From: Polaribacter vadi
Lineage (GTDB): Bacteria > Bacteroidota > Bacteroidia > Flavobacteriales > Flavobacteriaceae
Reading direction: 5' to 3'
DNA length: 64,000 nucleotides
NCBI RefSeq assembly: GCF_001761365.1
Contig: NZ_CP017477.1
Coordinates: 1,138,501 to 1,202,500 of the forward strand
The translations under genes and the position numbers were made by a program. How positions within the stretch are numbered: position 1 is the stretch's first letter; every line of letters begins with the position of its first letter. The notes under the pieces were generated by a model. The model was not told where the DNA came from. It made no database searches and was given only the letters and a program-made list of their open reading frames with translations. Of the stretch, positions 1 to 10,398 are shown piece by piece.

Positions 1-1254
1 ATAGTTTATAACAATACTCGAGCTTTTATTACCCCATTCAATTTTTGCTTCATTAATATCACTAAAATCTAGAGTAGTTTCAATATAGAATTTACCTCCT
101 CCTAATGTTTCATCATTCAACAATTCAAATCTACTTGCAGCATTATTGTTTTCAATAATTTTACCACCAATTGCATAGATTATCTCCGTTGGTAGTTTAC
201 TAACAATTATGCTTTCGCCATTACTTTTTTGCCAATGTAAAGTTCTTGGAAATGTCATAGCACTTCTATAACTATAGGTTGGAACATTTTGAGCATAACT
301 CCAATTGCTCATCCATCCCATAAATAGATTTCTATTATTAGGCTCATTACTCCAGGTTACACCTGCATAATTGTCAGTTCCATAATCTAACCATAAGGTG
401 GTTTCTTGTAAAGATGTAAATGTTTCACCATCAAAATCTCCTAAGAAATACTGTGTGCCAGATCCTCCATTTGGCCCACCAGGGTTAATACTGACCAATA
501 AAGCCCAAGTTTCTTGACCATTTTCGTCTTCAATTTTAAACAAATCTGGACATTCCCATACACCACCATGCGCTCCCACATCTTTTCCAAAACTATTTTT
601 ATATTCCCAATTCTTTAGATCTGATGATGCATAAAACATAATTTCATCGCCAGCAGCAAGAACCATTATCCATTTTTGTGTTTCTTTATGCCAAGACACT
701 TTAGGATCTCTAAAGTCTGCTTTAACATTATTCACTAAAACAGGATTGTTTTCATACTTAGTCCAGCTCCTACCTTTATCATTACTATATGCTAGACTTT
801 GTGTTTGATTATTATTAGCTGGATTTTGATGGGTAAAAATAGCCACTAAAGGACTCTCACTACCTGTTTTAAAACCAGATGTATTTTTCGAATCAACAAC
901 AATACTTCCTGAGAAAATGTTTCCTAAATTGTCAGGATATAAAGCAATTGGCAATTCTTCCCAGTTAACTAAATCTTTGCTAATTGCATGCCCCCAGTGC
1001 ATAGGTCCCCATACATTTGCATCTGGATTATGTTGATAAAACAAATGATACTCACCTGCATAGTATACCATTCCATTAGGATCATTCATCCAATTTGATT
1101 GTGGTGTAAAATGAAAATCTGGCCTATAATCATTGTCGCTTATTGTTACTAATTCAGCATTTGATTTGGAAAATATATCATCCTCATTACAGTTTGAGAA
1201 TACAATTAATATAATTGCAAACAATAATATTCTAATACTTTTTATCATTTTCAT
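1..1254 (-). CDS. GH32 fructan hydrolase lipoprotein, C-terminus cut by window edge
   Basis: The reading frame is open from an ATG at 1254 (or the in-frame ATG at 1248) down to position 1, giving 418 residues without a stop. A lipoprotein signal ends in SNC (Cys22). The GH32 hallmarks are intact: WMNDPNG at 55-61 with the nucleophile Asp58, an FRDPKV motif holding the transition-state stabiliser, and WECPDL holding the general acid/base Glu. The family hydrolyses beta-fructans (levan, inulin, sucrose). The residues after the lipid Cys are NEDD. Such an acidic stretch resembles a Bacteroidota surface-export signal, so an outer-surface location is inferred. The start is 1 bp from the stop of the preceding gene, suggesting coupled translation. 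It is clearly paralogous to the GH32 gene at 7526. Endo or exo action cannot be told from sequence alone. Confidence 0.93.
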   Translation of the reverse strand, partial: MKMIKSIRILLFAIILIVFSNCNEDDIFSKSNAELVTISDNDYRPDFHFTPQSNWMNDPNGMVYYAGEYHLFYQHNPDANVWGPMHWGHAISKDLVNWEELPIALYPDNLGNIFSGSIVVDSKNTSGFKTGSESPLVAIFTHQNPANNNQTQSLAYSNDKGRSWTKYENNPVLVNNVKADFRDPKVSWHKETQKWIMVLAAGDEIMFYASSDLKNWEYKNSFGKDVGAHGGVWECPDLFKIEDENGQETWALLVSINPGGPNGGSGTQYFLGDFDGETFTSLQETTLWLDYGTDNYAGVTWSNEPNNRNLFMGWMSNWSYAQNVPTYSYRSAMTFPRTLHWQKSNGESIIVSKLPTEIIYAIGGKIIENNNAASRFELLNDETLGGGKFYIETTLDFSDINEAKIEWGNKSSSIVINY

Positions 1255-1255
1255 A

Positions 1256-2674
1256 TTATTTGGTTTTTAAGTATTCCAAAGCATTTTTAGTTATTCCTTC
1301 TATATTGTCTTGAAATAGATTTTTACCGCTGTTCTGATTCCATTCAAAAGCACCTATTCCAATGGCAATAGCAGTTCCTTTAAATTCATTATTTGGCATT
1401 GCTTCAAAATTTGCCATCATCCAATATTCTCTCTCACCATCCCAGTTTCCAAGATGTCTAATTTTTTCATTATTGAATAAATTAGAATATATCTGCTCGT
1501 CATTATTTGGTAATTGATACCAATCTCCAAATTTCCATAAAACAAAATTATGATTCTCTCTATACCCAGGTCCTATTAGCCTGATCATTTTTCTTTCGTC
1601 TGGTGAGATTGTTTCTATTCCTTGATAAACAGGATGTGTACTTTCGTCATGCATTAGTCCAATATTTATACCAATAGACCAAGTATCTCCATTTTCAAAG
1701 CCTGCTCCAGCTTCTTTAAGTTTAAAAAATTCATTATTAATCCTACCTATTGTCCATAAATATTCGATAGCAAACGTATTAAGTAAAAGTCCACCACCAT
1801 TGGCATGAAAATTAGTAATTGCAGAAACTACATTTGAACTTAGCGCTTCAGTTGGAAGTTCTGGATTACCATCATCTTTGTCATAATGCCACCAAAGCAC
1901 TCTAAAATCGCTTAAATCTTTTCCGTTCTCTATATCGGCAAATGAAATATATTCCGCATCTGGATAATTTTCGAAAAGCCATGCAGCTGATGCAATTTCG
2001 TCATCATCACTAATTGAAGTAAGATCTGCTGCCACACCTAAATAACCTATTTTAGTTTTCCCAACCTTAAAAATTAAGTTTCTAGATGGTGATTCTTGGT
2101 TTTGTGAATTAATAGTATTTATTTTAAAACTATATTCTTTAAGTTCTGCGTTTGAAAGTGTGTATGTTGCAGCATTACTAGGCAAATCAATCACTTCAGA
2201 GCCATCAATAGTTAATTTTATACCAGTAATATTGGTATCTTGGATACCCCATGTCAAAATAACGTTAGTTTCTTCTTGTGTACCAGCAAAATTTAAAACT
2301 GGCTTTGGCCCTTCCCTAGTTAAGCTAACTGTTTCTCCTAAAGAGAAATTTCCTGTATCATTATCTTTAAATTTTAGAGTGAATAAATATTCTACATTAA
2401 CTTCACGAATTTCAAATTCATAACTTGATTTTTCAAAATCAAGTAATTCCACTCCGCTGTTATGTTTTAATATAGTTGTAACATTTCCTGCGTATGAAGG
2501 GTTATTCCATGTTAATTTAGCAATATCACCTACTAATTCCACCTTTAAATTTTCTACTGAAGGAACTATAGCATCAGCAGTAGCTTCTATTTCACGATCT
2601 TGAGAACAAGAATAATTTATAATAACAAATAAGCTTAGTATTGTTATCTTTATTATATTTAATATATGTTTCAT
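1256..2674 (-). CDS. DUF4960-type surface fructan-binding lipoprotein (SusE/F position)
   Basis: This 472-residue lipoprotein has a signal peptide ending in NYSC (Cys23). It then has two fibronectin-III/Ig-like beta domains (about 33-110 and 115-205) and a C-terminal domain from about 208 that I recognise as DUF4960-like. The latter resembles the glutamine-amidotransferase/ThuA-like fold seen in glycan-binding proteins. In Bacteroides levan PULs a DUF4960 lipoprotein follows SusC/SusD and binds levan at the cell surface, and its position here, between SusD and a GH32, is the same. Binding of fructan is inferred; no catalytic residues are evident. It is part of the minus-strand operon from 10398 downward. 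DUF4960 assignment is from memory of the family. Confidence 0.75.
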   Translation of the reverse strand: MKHILNIIKITILSLFVIINYSCSQDREIEATADAIVPSVENLKVELVGDIAKLTWNNPSYAGNVTTILKHNSGVELLDFEKSSYEFEIREVNVEYLFTLKFKDNDTGNFSLGETVSLTREGPKPVLNFAGTQEETNVILTWGIQDTNITGIKLTIDGSEVIDLPSNAATYTLSNAELKEYSFKINTINSQNQESPSRNLIFKVGKTKIGYLGVAADLTSISDDDEIASAAWLFENYPDAEYISFADIENGKDLSDFRVLWWHYDKDDGNPELPTEALSSNVVSAITNFHANGGGLLLNTFAIEYLWTIGRINNEFFKLKEAGAGFENGDTWSIGINIGLMHDESTHPVYQGIETISPDERKMIRLIGPGYRENHNFVLWKFGDWYQLPNNDEQIYSNLFNNEKIRHLGNWDGEREYWMMANFEAMPNNEFKGTAIAIGIGAFEWNQNSGKNLFQDNIEGITKNALEYLKTK

Positions 2675-2698
2675 AATATTATTTTTTAATAGATTAAT

Positions 2699-4393
2699 TT
2701 AATATCCTTTGTTTTGTTTGTAAACGTCTTGACTAAAATTAATTTGTGCCTGAGGAATTGGACAATATTCTTCTTTAGATGAATTAAAATTAGCACCTCC
2801 ATAATATTCGACTTCATCGCTTTCCTCTTGATAATATTTATTAAGTGTTTCTGAAGCAATTCCCCAACGTACTAAATCAAAAAAACGACTTCCCTCCATG
2901 GCAAACTCCAATCTACGTTCCCATCTTAAAGCTTGTCTAGCAAAATCTTGGGTCCAAGTACAATTAACACCATCTATATATGGACTTACATTTAAATTGT
3001 TCGCATATCCAATAAAGCCTGTGCTTTGTGAAGCTCTATTTCGTATTTCATTTATTATAGGCAAAGCATCGTTAAACTGACCTAGTTCAATTAATGCTTC
3101 AGCTCGCATAAGTAAAACATCGGCATATCGAATTTGAATTCTATTCTTTGAGTTACCATAAAACGGATCAATGTTTACAAAACAGCTACCACAGTTTGGT
3201 GATACATTTTCTTTTAATGAAGCATAATAGCCGTAAGGATTAGGTGATCTAACCCAACTCTCTACATATAAATAATCGTTATCATATTTATATGGTAAAT
3301 TTGGTATTGCTACTGTATGATACAAACGTGGATCAACCTTAACAGCATTCAAATTGTTATAATCAACATTTGCGTCATTATAGGTATTGAATAACGGAAG
3401 ACCATTAGCATCTGTTTTATAAGCGTTTACAAGGTTTTGACTCGGCTTATGGAAATCACAACAGCCAAGTCCTTGAGGAGTTGATAATACGTCAGAAAAA
3501 TTTAATCTTCCATGTAGTGTATTATCACTATCTGTATATTGAATGGCAAAGATAGATTCAGATCCATTTTCATAATTACCCGGTAAAAAATTATTTGCGA
3601 AATCAGGTTCTAAAGAACCTAGACCTAGAACATTATTCGTAGCATCTATAACCATTTGTAATTTAGCCGGATTAATGTTTGTTACTTGATTATTATCATC
3701 TTGCTCAAAGGCTTGATAAAGTCTTACTTTTGCCAAATAAGCATAAGCTGCTGTTTTACCTGCTCTTCCAATGTTTTGCTGTGAAACTGGAAGTTCTGCA
3801 GTTGCTGACTGAAAATCTCCAGCAATAGCATCCCATAATTCATCATTTGTAAGATCTCTGTTAGAGATAGTACCATAATCTTCGATTGGAATATCTTCTG
3901 TTATATATGGCACATGCTTGAACATTATTTTAAGCATGAAATAAAAATGCCCTCTTAAGAACTTCATCTCTGCAATCCTTGTTTCTTTCAAAGGAAAATC
4001 GCCAACACTTAATTTATTCAAGTTTCTTATTGCTCGATTAACTCTAGAAATAGCTATATAACTATTAAACCAGAATTTATCTAACTCCCCAAAGTCTGTA
4101 CGTATATTTTCAGATATTTCAAAAAAATGAAATACTTGAATATCATTAGGTCCACTACCTCCTTTATATGCATCATCAGACCTTACATTTCCATAAGGCC
4201 ATAAACTGAATGGCATGTCATAATGATCGTTACCCAAAGAAGCGTACGCTGCAGTCACAAATCCATCTATATTGTCTGGAGTAATTAGTTCTTCTTCAGA
4301 TAAAACTGACCTAGGACTTTCTTCCAAAAAATCAGAACATCCAGTAGTGATGACTAAAATAATGAGTCCAAATAAATATTTTATATTCTTCAT
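2699..4393 (-). CDS. SusD/RagB family outer-membrane glycan-binding lipoprotein
   Basis: The 564-residue lipoprotein starts with a signal peptide and lipobox TTGC (Cys19), followed by SDFLEESP, the usual start of a mature SusD protein. TPR-like helices are recognisable in the N-terminal half (for example the segment around AEMKFLRGHFYF). The RagB/SusD C-terminal domain runs from about residue 330 to the end, including an RYADVLLMRAEAL helix and the RWERRLEFAMEG/RFFDLVRWG motif. SusD proteins form the lid of the SusC transporter and capture oligosaccharides. It is encoded 14 bp after susC. Specificity for fructo-oligosaccharides is inferred from the two GH32 neighbours. Confidence 0.95.
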   Translation of the reverse strand: MKNIKYLFGLIILVITTGCSDFLEESPRSVLSEEELITPDNIDGFVTAAYASLGNDHYDMPFSLWPYGNVRSDDAYKGGSGPNDIQVFHFFEISENIRTDFGELDKFWFNSYIAISRVNRAIRNLNKLSVGDFPLKETRIAEMKFLRGHFYFMLKIMFKHVPYITEDIPIEDYGTISNRDLTNDELWDAIAGDFQSATAELPVSQQNIGRAGKTAAYAYLAKVRLYQAFEQDDNNQVTNINPAKLQMVIDATNNVLGLGSLEPDFANNFLPGNYENGSESIFAIQYTDSDNTLHGRLNFSDVLSTPQGLGCCDFHKPSQNLVNAYKTDANGLPLFNTYNDANVDYNNLNAVKVDPRLYHTVAIPNLPYKYDNDYLYVESWVRSPNPYGYYASLKENVSPNCGSCFVNIDPFYGNSKNRIQIRYADVLLMRAEALIELGQFNDALPIINEIRNRASQSTGFIGYANNLNVSPYIDGVNCTWTQDFARQALRWERRLEFAMEGSRFFDLVRWGIASETLNKYYQEESDEVEYYGGANFNSSKEEYCPIPQAQINFSQDVYKQNKGY

Positions 4394-4407
4394 GATATTT
4401 TTTTTTG

Positions 4408-7400
4408 TTAAAATGTTATATTAAAACCAAGGGTTGATGTTAAAGGTAGTGGGTAGCCAAAGCCAGCATTTTCTGGATCAACACCCGTGAAACCAGAGGA
4501 TGATATGGTCAACAAATTTTGAACTCCAAGGTAAATTCTAAACTTAGTTATAGCGTATTTATCCAAAATGGATTCTGGTAGTGAATACCCTAATTGAATA
4601 TTTCTTAATTTAAGGTAACTTCCATTCTCTATGTAATAGGTTGAGAAACGAGATTCTGCATTTGTATCAATAGTTGTTAATGCTGGAATAGTTGAATTTG
4701 GATTGCTTGAGGACCAAGCATTTAAAAGACGCGAGCCTTTGTTTGAACCTATGTCATCCACACTCCAAAAATCTGTTTGATATTTAAGTTGATTTACAAT
4801 AGCAACTTCTCCTATACCTTGCCAAAACATGGTAAAATCAAAATCTTTATATTCTAGATTTATATTTAAACCATAAGCAAAGTCAGGATAAGGTATACCT
4901 ATCCAAGTCCTGTCATCATCATTGATGATGCCATTCCCATCTAAATCTCTGTACCTAATTCTCCCTAGATCCTTTCCTTGTTGTTCGGCAGAATTTAACA
5001 CTTGTTCATTTGTCGTAAACAACCCATCCGCTACGTAGCCATACATCGAATTTAATGGTCTTCCCAAAATATTATCGTCACCACCATTACCTCCATAATT
5101 ATTTTTCACCTCTTCTGGAAGCTTGGTTATTTTATTTCTATTTGATGAAATATTAGCATTGATTTCATAAGTGAAACCCCCTGAAGTTTTATTCCTATAG
5201 CCTATTGAAAACTCCAGACCTTCATTTTCCATACTAGCCCCATTTACCCATCTATTTCCTCCCTCACCTATTACTGCTAGATAGGGAGGTAAAACCAAAA
5301 TATCCTCAGTTTCTTTTTTATAATAATCTATTGAACCATAAAGTTTTTGATTAAAAAATCCAAAATCAAGTCCAAAATTTGTTTGAGTAGTTGTTTCCCA
5401 TTTCAAATTATCATTTCCAATTTGAATCGATCTAAATCCTGAAGGCAATAAACCTGAGCCTTGGCCAAATAAATCATAAGCAGTTCCGTAAGATGTATTC
5501 CACGTTGGGTCTCCTCCTGCATAATCCGCTACGTATAAAGAATAAATTGCACTATTGTTTATTTCTTGATTTCCTGTCTGTCCCCAGCCTACCCTAAATT
5601 TCAAATCTGATATCTTAGAGAAATTATCTTCTATAAATTTTTCATTACTAATTCTCCAACCTGCTGATAAAGCAGGAAATGTTCCAAACTGATTGCTCCT
5701 TCCAAATCTAGATGAGCCATCGTGTCTTAATGTTGCAGAGAATAAATACTTTCCATCAAAATCATAACTTAGTTTTCCGAAATATGACACTAAAGTATAG
5801 GCTGTTTCTGATCCAGAATTAGTTCTTTGACCAGTTGACGCATCGGGAAACATAAAGTCTGGCGTTTCAATTGTAAAATCTTCTGCCCTTAAAAAAGAAT
5901 TTTCAAATTTATCTTTAAAGATTTCTGAACCAATAAAGGCTTCTATGTTATGCTTTTTTATGTTAAGCTTATAATTTAGGGTGTTGGTCCATGTAAACTT
6001 TGTACTTCTAAAGTTTTCAATATTAACTGCGTTTTGATCATTTTTTAAATAGCCTGATTGATAACTGAACTGTAATGATCTTTTATAAAAATTACTATAA
6101 TCCAATCCGTAATTTGTTTTGAAAATCAAATTTTTTGCGAGCTCCAAATTTGCAAACACATTACCAAATAATCTATGATATTCATAACCATTATGTTTAT
6201 TTGCATCCAATAAACGAACAGGATTTTGCCTATCATTCATACCTCCAACTGGACCACCCCATCCTGCACCATCAACAGTTCTTACTGGAATAATAGGAGA
6301 CGCTTTCAACGCTAAATCTAATACCCCAGGTATTTGAAGTTCCTCCGTTTTATTTAAAGATAAATTTTCACCTATTTCAAGCTTATTATTAAAAAGTTTG
6401 TAACTGGTATTTAAACGTAAAGAAATACGTTCAAAATTTGAATTTTTAACAATACCCTCATTATCTAAGTATCCTAGTGAAAGTAAATAATTCCCTTTTT
6501 CAGTTCCATTGGAAACATTTAAATTATAAGAACTAGCTATTCCTGTTTGTGATATTTCATCGTACCAATCTGTATCAGCAGATTTTAAAGTTTGCTCACT
6601 ATCTAAAAATTCAGGAACTGTAATATAATCTAATACAGCATTATTGTCCGAGTCAAAACTCCAATCAAATTGATAGCTTAAGTTATTATCATTAGGATTC
6701 AGACCATCATTAATATTGGCTTTCCAAAGCACTTCTCCGTATTCTTTAGCATTTAGAACGTCTAATCTATTGGCATAAGAAGAAGCCGTTAGATAGGAAC
6801 TAAACTCAACCCTCATCTTTCCACTCTTTCCTTGCTTTGTTGTTATAATAATAACCCCATTGGATGCACGCGACCCATAAATACTTGCAGAGGAAGCGTC
6901 TTTTAAAACCTGTATGGAAGCAATATCATTAGGATTTAACTCATGCATACCAGATTTTGTAGGTACACCATCTATAACAAATAGTGGCGATGTATTATTT
7001 AGAGTTCCAACACCACGTATTAATATAGCTGTATTTCCCCCACTAGGTGATCCATCTGTACTAATTTGAACTCCAGGAATTCTCCCTTGTAAAGCTTTTA
7101 TTGGATTCGGTTCTACTTGTTTATTCAGTTCTTCCATATCCACTACTGCAACCGCACCAGTAATGTCTGCCTTCTTTTGGCTCGAATACCCAACTACTAT
7201 AATTTCATTAAGCTCATTTTTATCTATTTCTAACTTAATATTGATAGTTGTTTGACCATTTACTGGAATGCTCATGGTCTTATAGCCTAAATAACTAATT
7301 ACTAAAATTGAATTGATAGGTACTCTGTTTATGATGAAATCACCATCAAAATCCGTTACGACCCCGTTATCTGTATTTTTTACTATTACGGATGCTCCAG

Positions 7401-7521
7401 GTAATGGCATTTCATCATCCTTAGAAGTTACTTTTCCTTTAACATTAATCTCTTGAGCCGCTGCGTAGAAAAAAGAGGTAAAGAAAAAAAGATAAGTAAT
7501 AAATTTGAATCTCATAATCAT
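4408..7521 (-). CDS. SusC/RagA family TonB-dependent oligosaccharide transporter
   Basis: The 1037-residue outer-membrane protein has a signal peptide (about 1-22). A carboxypeptidase-D-like domain follows (about 24-105, with PLPGASVIVKNT and FDGDF motifs), then a TonB box region, a plug with the SusC signature (LFVIDGVP, then DIASIQVLKDASSASIYGSRASNGVI), and a 22-strand barrel ending in an aromatic residue (GFNITF). It imports oligosaccharides into the periplasm with SusD using TonB energy. The start may be the ATG at 7521 or the one two codons downstream (7515). It lies 4 bp after the GH32 stop and 14 bp before susD. Fructan specificity is inferred from the operon. Confidence 0.96.
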   Translation of the reverse strand: MIMRFKFITYLFFFTSFFYAAAQEINVKGKVTSKDDEMPLPGASVIVKNTDNGVVTDFDGDFIINRVPINSILVISYLGYKTMSIPVNGQTTINIKLEIDKNELNEIIVVGYSSQKKADITGAVAVVDMEELNKQVEPNPIKALQGRIPGVQISTDGSPSGGNTAILIRGVGTLNNTSPLFVIDGVPTKSGMHELNPNDIASIQVLKDASSASIYGSRASNGVIIITTKQGKSGKMRVEFSSYLTASSYANRLDVLNAKEYGEVLWKANINDGLNPNDNNLSYQFDWSFDSDNNAVLDYITVPEFLDSEQTLKSADTDWYDEISQTGIASSYNLNVSNGTEKGNYLLSLGYLDNEGIVKNSNFERISLRLNTSYKLFNNKLEIGENLSLNKTEELQIPGVLDLALKASPIIPVRTVDGAGWGGPVGGMNDRQNPVRLLDANKHNGYEYHRLFGNVFANLELAKNLIFKTNYGLDYSNFYKRSLQFSYQSGYLKNDQNAVNIENFRSTKFTWTNTLNYKLNIKKHNIEAFIGSEIFKDKFENSFLRAEDFTIETPDFMFPDASTGQRTNSGSETAYTLVSYFGKLSYDFDGKYLFSATLRHDGSSRFGRSNQFGTFPALSAGWRISNEKFIEDNFSKISDLKFRVGWGQTGNQEINNSAIYSLYVADYAGGDPTWNTSYGTAYDLFGQGSGLLPSGFRSIQIGNDNLKWETTTQTNFGLDFGFFNQKLYGSIDYYKKETEDILVLPPYLAVIGEGGNRWVNGASMENEGLEFSIGYRNKTSGGFTYEINANISSNRNKITKLPEEVKNNYGGNGGDDNILGRPLNSMYGYVADGLFTTNEQVLNSAEQQGKDLGRIRYRDLDGNGIINDDDRTWIGIPYPDFAYGLNINLEYKDFDFTMFWQGIGEVAIVNQLKYQTDFWSVDDIGSNKGSRLLNAWSSSNPNSTIPALTTIDTNAESRFSTYYIENGSYLKLRNIQLGYSLPESILDKYAITKFRIYLGVQNLLTISSSGFTGVDPENAGFGYPLPLTSTLGFNITF

Positions 7522-7525
7522 TAAT

Positions 7526-9067
7526 TTAGTTTAATTTAATTGATTTAATTTTTGCATTCTGAATGCTAGATATACTAGAGTGATTAATTTTAAAATTAGT
7601 AAAATCTTTTGTTGGAAATATTTGAGTTGTCATGACATATTCTCCTTGGTTTATAAAAATCTCTATTGAGGATGCGTCTAACACTATATCTAGAGATAAT
7701 TTATCAACATTACCAATCGTCATTTCTTGAATAGCAGCATTTTTATAATTTTTATTAAAATCTACTTTACCAGATTTCGATCTATCAATAGCAAATACCC
7801 CTGTTACCTTATTATAAGAAATTATATACTTCTCTTTTTTTGTATTTGATAAAACAATTTCTAGTTTATTTTCAACTATTGCATCAAAGGATATTTTACT
7901 TTGCTGTAGATTTTGATATTGAAAGTTATAAGGAAAATCGCCTAATACTTCCTCTTTTAGAACCTCAGTAGAAAGAGTCTGGAAATTTTCAATAATTTCA
8001 CTTTTAACAAGGAAGTTCTCATTCTTTTTAATTAATTTTAATTCTCTTGGAATTGTCATTGCACTTCTCCATTTTTTTGTTGGAGTTTCATTTGCATAAT
8101 TCCAATTACTCATCCAACCAATAAAGATTCTTTTATTACCTGGTATATTATTATATGTTACACCAGCATAATTATCAGTTCCATAATCTATCCATTGACT
8201 TTCTTTTTGATCTGTAGTAAATGTTGTTCCATCATAATCCCCTACAAAGTACCTTGTTCCTGAACCACCATTTGGTGCACTTTCACCTCCGTGACTAATT
8301 ATAAGTACCCATTTTTCTTTATTCGTTCCATTTACTTTTAGTTTGAATAAATCCGGACATTCCCACACACCTAATGCAGGTTTATCTTGGAATCTGAATT
8401 CACTTATTTTTGTCCATTGTTTAAGGTTTTTAGAATCATAAATTTGGACATGATCCTTAGCAACTAATACTAATTGCCATACTAATTTATCTTCGTTCCA
8501 AAATACTTTTGGATCTCTAAAATCTCTTATCCCTGGATTATTTATTACTGGGTTTTGATCATATTTTTTCCATGTTAGTCCATCATCTAAACTAAAAGCA
8601 ATTCCTTGAGTTTGATAATCTATCCTACCTTCTTTTTCCTTTACAGGATCATGATAAGTAAAAATTGCTATCATTGCATCTTTACCAAAACCAGCAGAAT
8701 TATTTTTATCAATCACCGCACTACCAGAAAAAATATAACCTAATTTGTCTGGATACAGTGCTATAGGCATATGTTCCCAATTTAATAAGTTTTTACTTTT
8801 TGCATGTCCCCAGTGCATAGGCCCCCAAACTATCCCATCTGGATAATATTGATAAAATAAATGATAAAAACCTTTCGAATAAACCAATCCATTGGGGTCA
8901 TTCATCCAATTTTCTTCTGGAGTAAAATGGAATTTAGGACGATATTTTTCGACCACTTCCACACCTTCTTTGATATTTAATGATTGAAAATACTTGTTAG
9001 TTTTAGTTGCATTTTTACAACCAACACCCAACAAGACCATAATCAATAATAATTCAATTTTTTTCAT
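7526..9067 (-). CDS. GH32 fructan hydrolase (levanase/fructosidase-like) lipoprotein
   Basis: The 513-residue enzyme has a lipoprotein signal (Cys17) and the full GH32 five-bladed propeller. WMNDPNG at 54-60 supplies nucleophile Asp57, RDP at 184-186 holds Asp185, and WECPDL holds acid/base Glu236. A C-terminal beta-sandwich module starts near residue 370 and includes LDASSIEIFIN, typical of GH32 C-domains. The residues after the lipid Cys are KNATKTN, without acidic residues. By the surface-export rule of Bacteroidota this suggests a periplasm-facing enzyme, in contrast to the paralogue at 1-1254. A likely role is release of fructose from oligosaccharides imported by SusC/D. The order MFS, GH32, susC, susD, DUF4960, GH32 forms one tight operon. 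Confidence 0.94.
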   Translation of the reverse strand: MKKIELLLIMVLLGVGCKNATKTNKYFQSLNIKEGVEVVEKYRPKFHFTPEENWMNDPNGLVYSKGFYHLFYQYYPDGIVWGPMHWGHAKSKNLLNWEHMPIALYPDKLGYIFSGSAVIDKNNSAGFGKDAMIAIFTYHDPVKEKEGRIDYQTQGIAFSLDDGLTWKKYDQNPVINNPGIRDFRDPKVFWNEDKLVWQLVLVAKDHVQIYDSKNLKQWTKISEFRFQDKPALGVWECPDLFKLKVNGTNKEKWVLIISHGGESAPNGGSGTRYFVGDYDGTTFTTDQKESQWIDYGTDNYAGVTYNNIPGNKRIFIGWMSNWNYANETPTKKWRSAMTIPRELKLIKKNENFLVKSEIIENFQTLSTEVLKEEVLGDFPYNFQYQNLQQSKISFDAIVENKLEIVLSNTKKEKYIISYNKVTGVFAIDRSKSGKVDFNKNYKNAAIQEMTIGNVDKLSLDIVLDASSIEIFINQGEYVMTTQIFPTKDFTNFKINHSSISSIQNAKIKSIKLN

Positions 9068-9078
9068 AATTATTTTTC

Positions 9079-10398
9079 TTATTTTTTTAATATTTTTTTG
9101 CTTAATTCCTCTAAAGAAAGACCTTTGGTTTCAGGCATCATAAAAGCTACAAAAAGCAACTGAAACACCATCATAACAGCGAAAAACAAGAATACCACGC
9201 CCGCCCCAATTGTAGAAAATAAAGTTGGTATTAATGCTGGTATTAATGCTGCTAAAAACCAATGTGTTGTACTCCCAAAAGATTGACCTGAAGCTCTTAA
9301 ATGATTTGGAAATATTTCTGAAATGAATACCCAAATTACTGCTCCTTGACCAATTGCATGTGATGCTATAAATAAGAATAGGAATATTGGGACAGCCATA
9401 CCTGTCCATCCAAAAAAGAATGCACATGCTACTAAACTTAAAGAAATAATATATCCTATTGATCCCAAATACATGAGTGTTTTTCGTCCTAATTTATCTA
9501 TAAGAAAAACACCTAATAATGTAAAAATTAAATTGGTTATCCCTATCCCTATACTACTTAATAATGCTGTACTTTCTCCTAAACCAGCTTCCTCAAAAAT
9601 TCTTGGCGCGTAATATAAAAAGGCATTAATACCTGATAATTGATTAAACATTGCTATCAAAAAAGCTAAAGCTAAAGGGAACCTGTATTTCTTTAAAAAA
9701 ATTGTTTCTTTTAAATCTTCTTTTTTATTATCAGAATTCATTTCTAATAATAATATTTCTGGATCTACATCAGGATTAATTATAGACAAGACCTCTTTAG
9801 CTTCATCACTCCTAAACTTAGATAATAGCCATCTAGGGCTCTTAGGCACAGTTAGTACAAAAAGTGAATATATAAGTGCAGGAATTGCCTCTACACCTAC
9901 CATCCATCTCCATGCATTTTCACCAATATCATTTAATAAGTAATTAGATAAGAATGCTATTAAAATTCCTAAAACAATATTAAATTGATATAAGGCAACT
10001 AAACGCCCTCTATATTTAGCGGGTGCGATTTCAGAAATATAAGCTGGTGCTGCAATTGTAGATGCACCAACTCCTAAACCACCTAAAAACCTAAAAAAAG
10101 CAAATGTATATGGGTCATTTGCTAAGCCAGAACCTATAGCTGATACGGTATAAAGTATTCCTATTATTAATAATGTTTTCTTTCTTCCTAATTTATTAGT
10201 TGGAATGCCTCCAAAAATAGCCCCAATAACTGTACCCCAAAGAGCCATTGCCATCACAACACTACCATGAAATACATCTGAAGAATTCCATAATAATTGT
10301 AGCTTTTTATCTGCACCTGAAATAACTACTGTATCAAAACCAAATAAGAAACCTGCTAAAGCTGCTGTAATTGACCAAACTAATATTTTATTATTCAT
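9079..10398 (-). CDS. MFS sugar porter, probable fructose importer
   Basis: The 439-residue inner-membrane protein has about 12 transmembrane helices. It carries the sugar-porter signatures: GRKKTL after TM2, a PKSPRW motif at the end of the first half, DKLGRKTLM in the second half and a PETKG motif at the C-terminus. Members move hexoses, usually with protons. It is the first gene of the PUL operon, 11 bp ahead of the GH32 gene. In characterised levan PULs a similar importer takes fructose released in the periplasm, and I infer the same substrate. A fructokinase, often a partner, is not in the visible part of the locus. Confidence 0.9.
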   Translation of the reverse strand: MNNKILVWSITAALAGFLFGFDTVVISGADKKLQLLWNSSDVFHGSVVMAMALWGTVIGAIFGGIPTNKLGRKKTLLIIGILYTVSAIGSGLANDPYTFAFFRFLGGLGVGASTIAAPAYISEIAPAKYRGRLVALYQFNIVLGILIAFLSNYLLNDIGENAWRWMVGVEAIPALIYSLFVLTVPKSPRWLLSKFRSDEAKEVLSIINPDVDPEILLLEMNSDNKKEDLKETIFLKKYRFPLALAFLIAMFNQLSGINAFLYYAPRIFEEAGLGESTALLSSIGIGITNLIFTLLGVFLIDKLGRKTLMYLGSIGYIISLSLVACAFFFGWTGMAVPIFLFLFIASHAIGQGAVIWVFISEIFPNHLRASGQSFGSTTHWFLAALIPALIPTLFSTIGAGVVFLFFAVMMVFQLLFVAFMMPETKGLSLEELSKKILKK

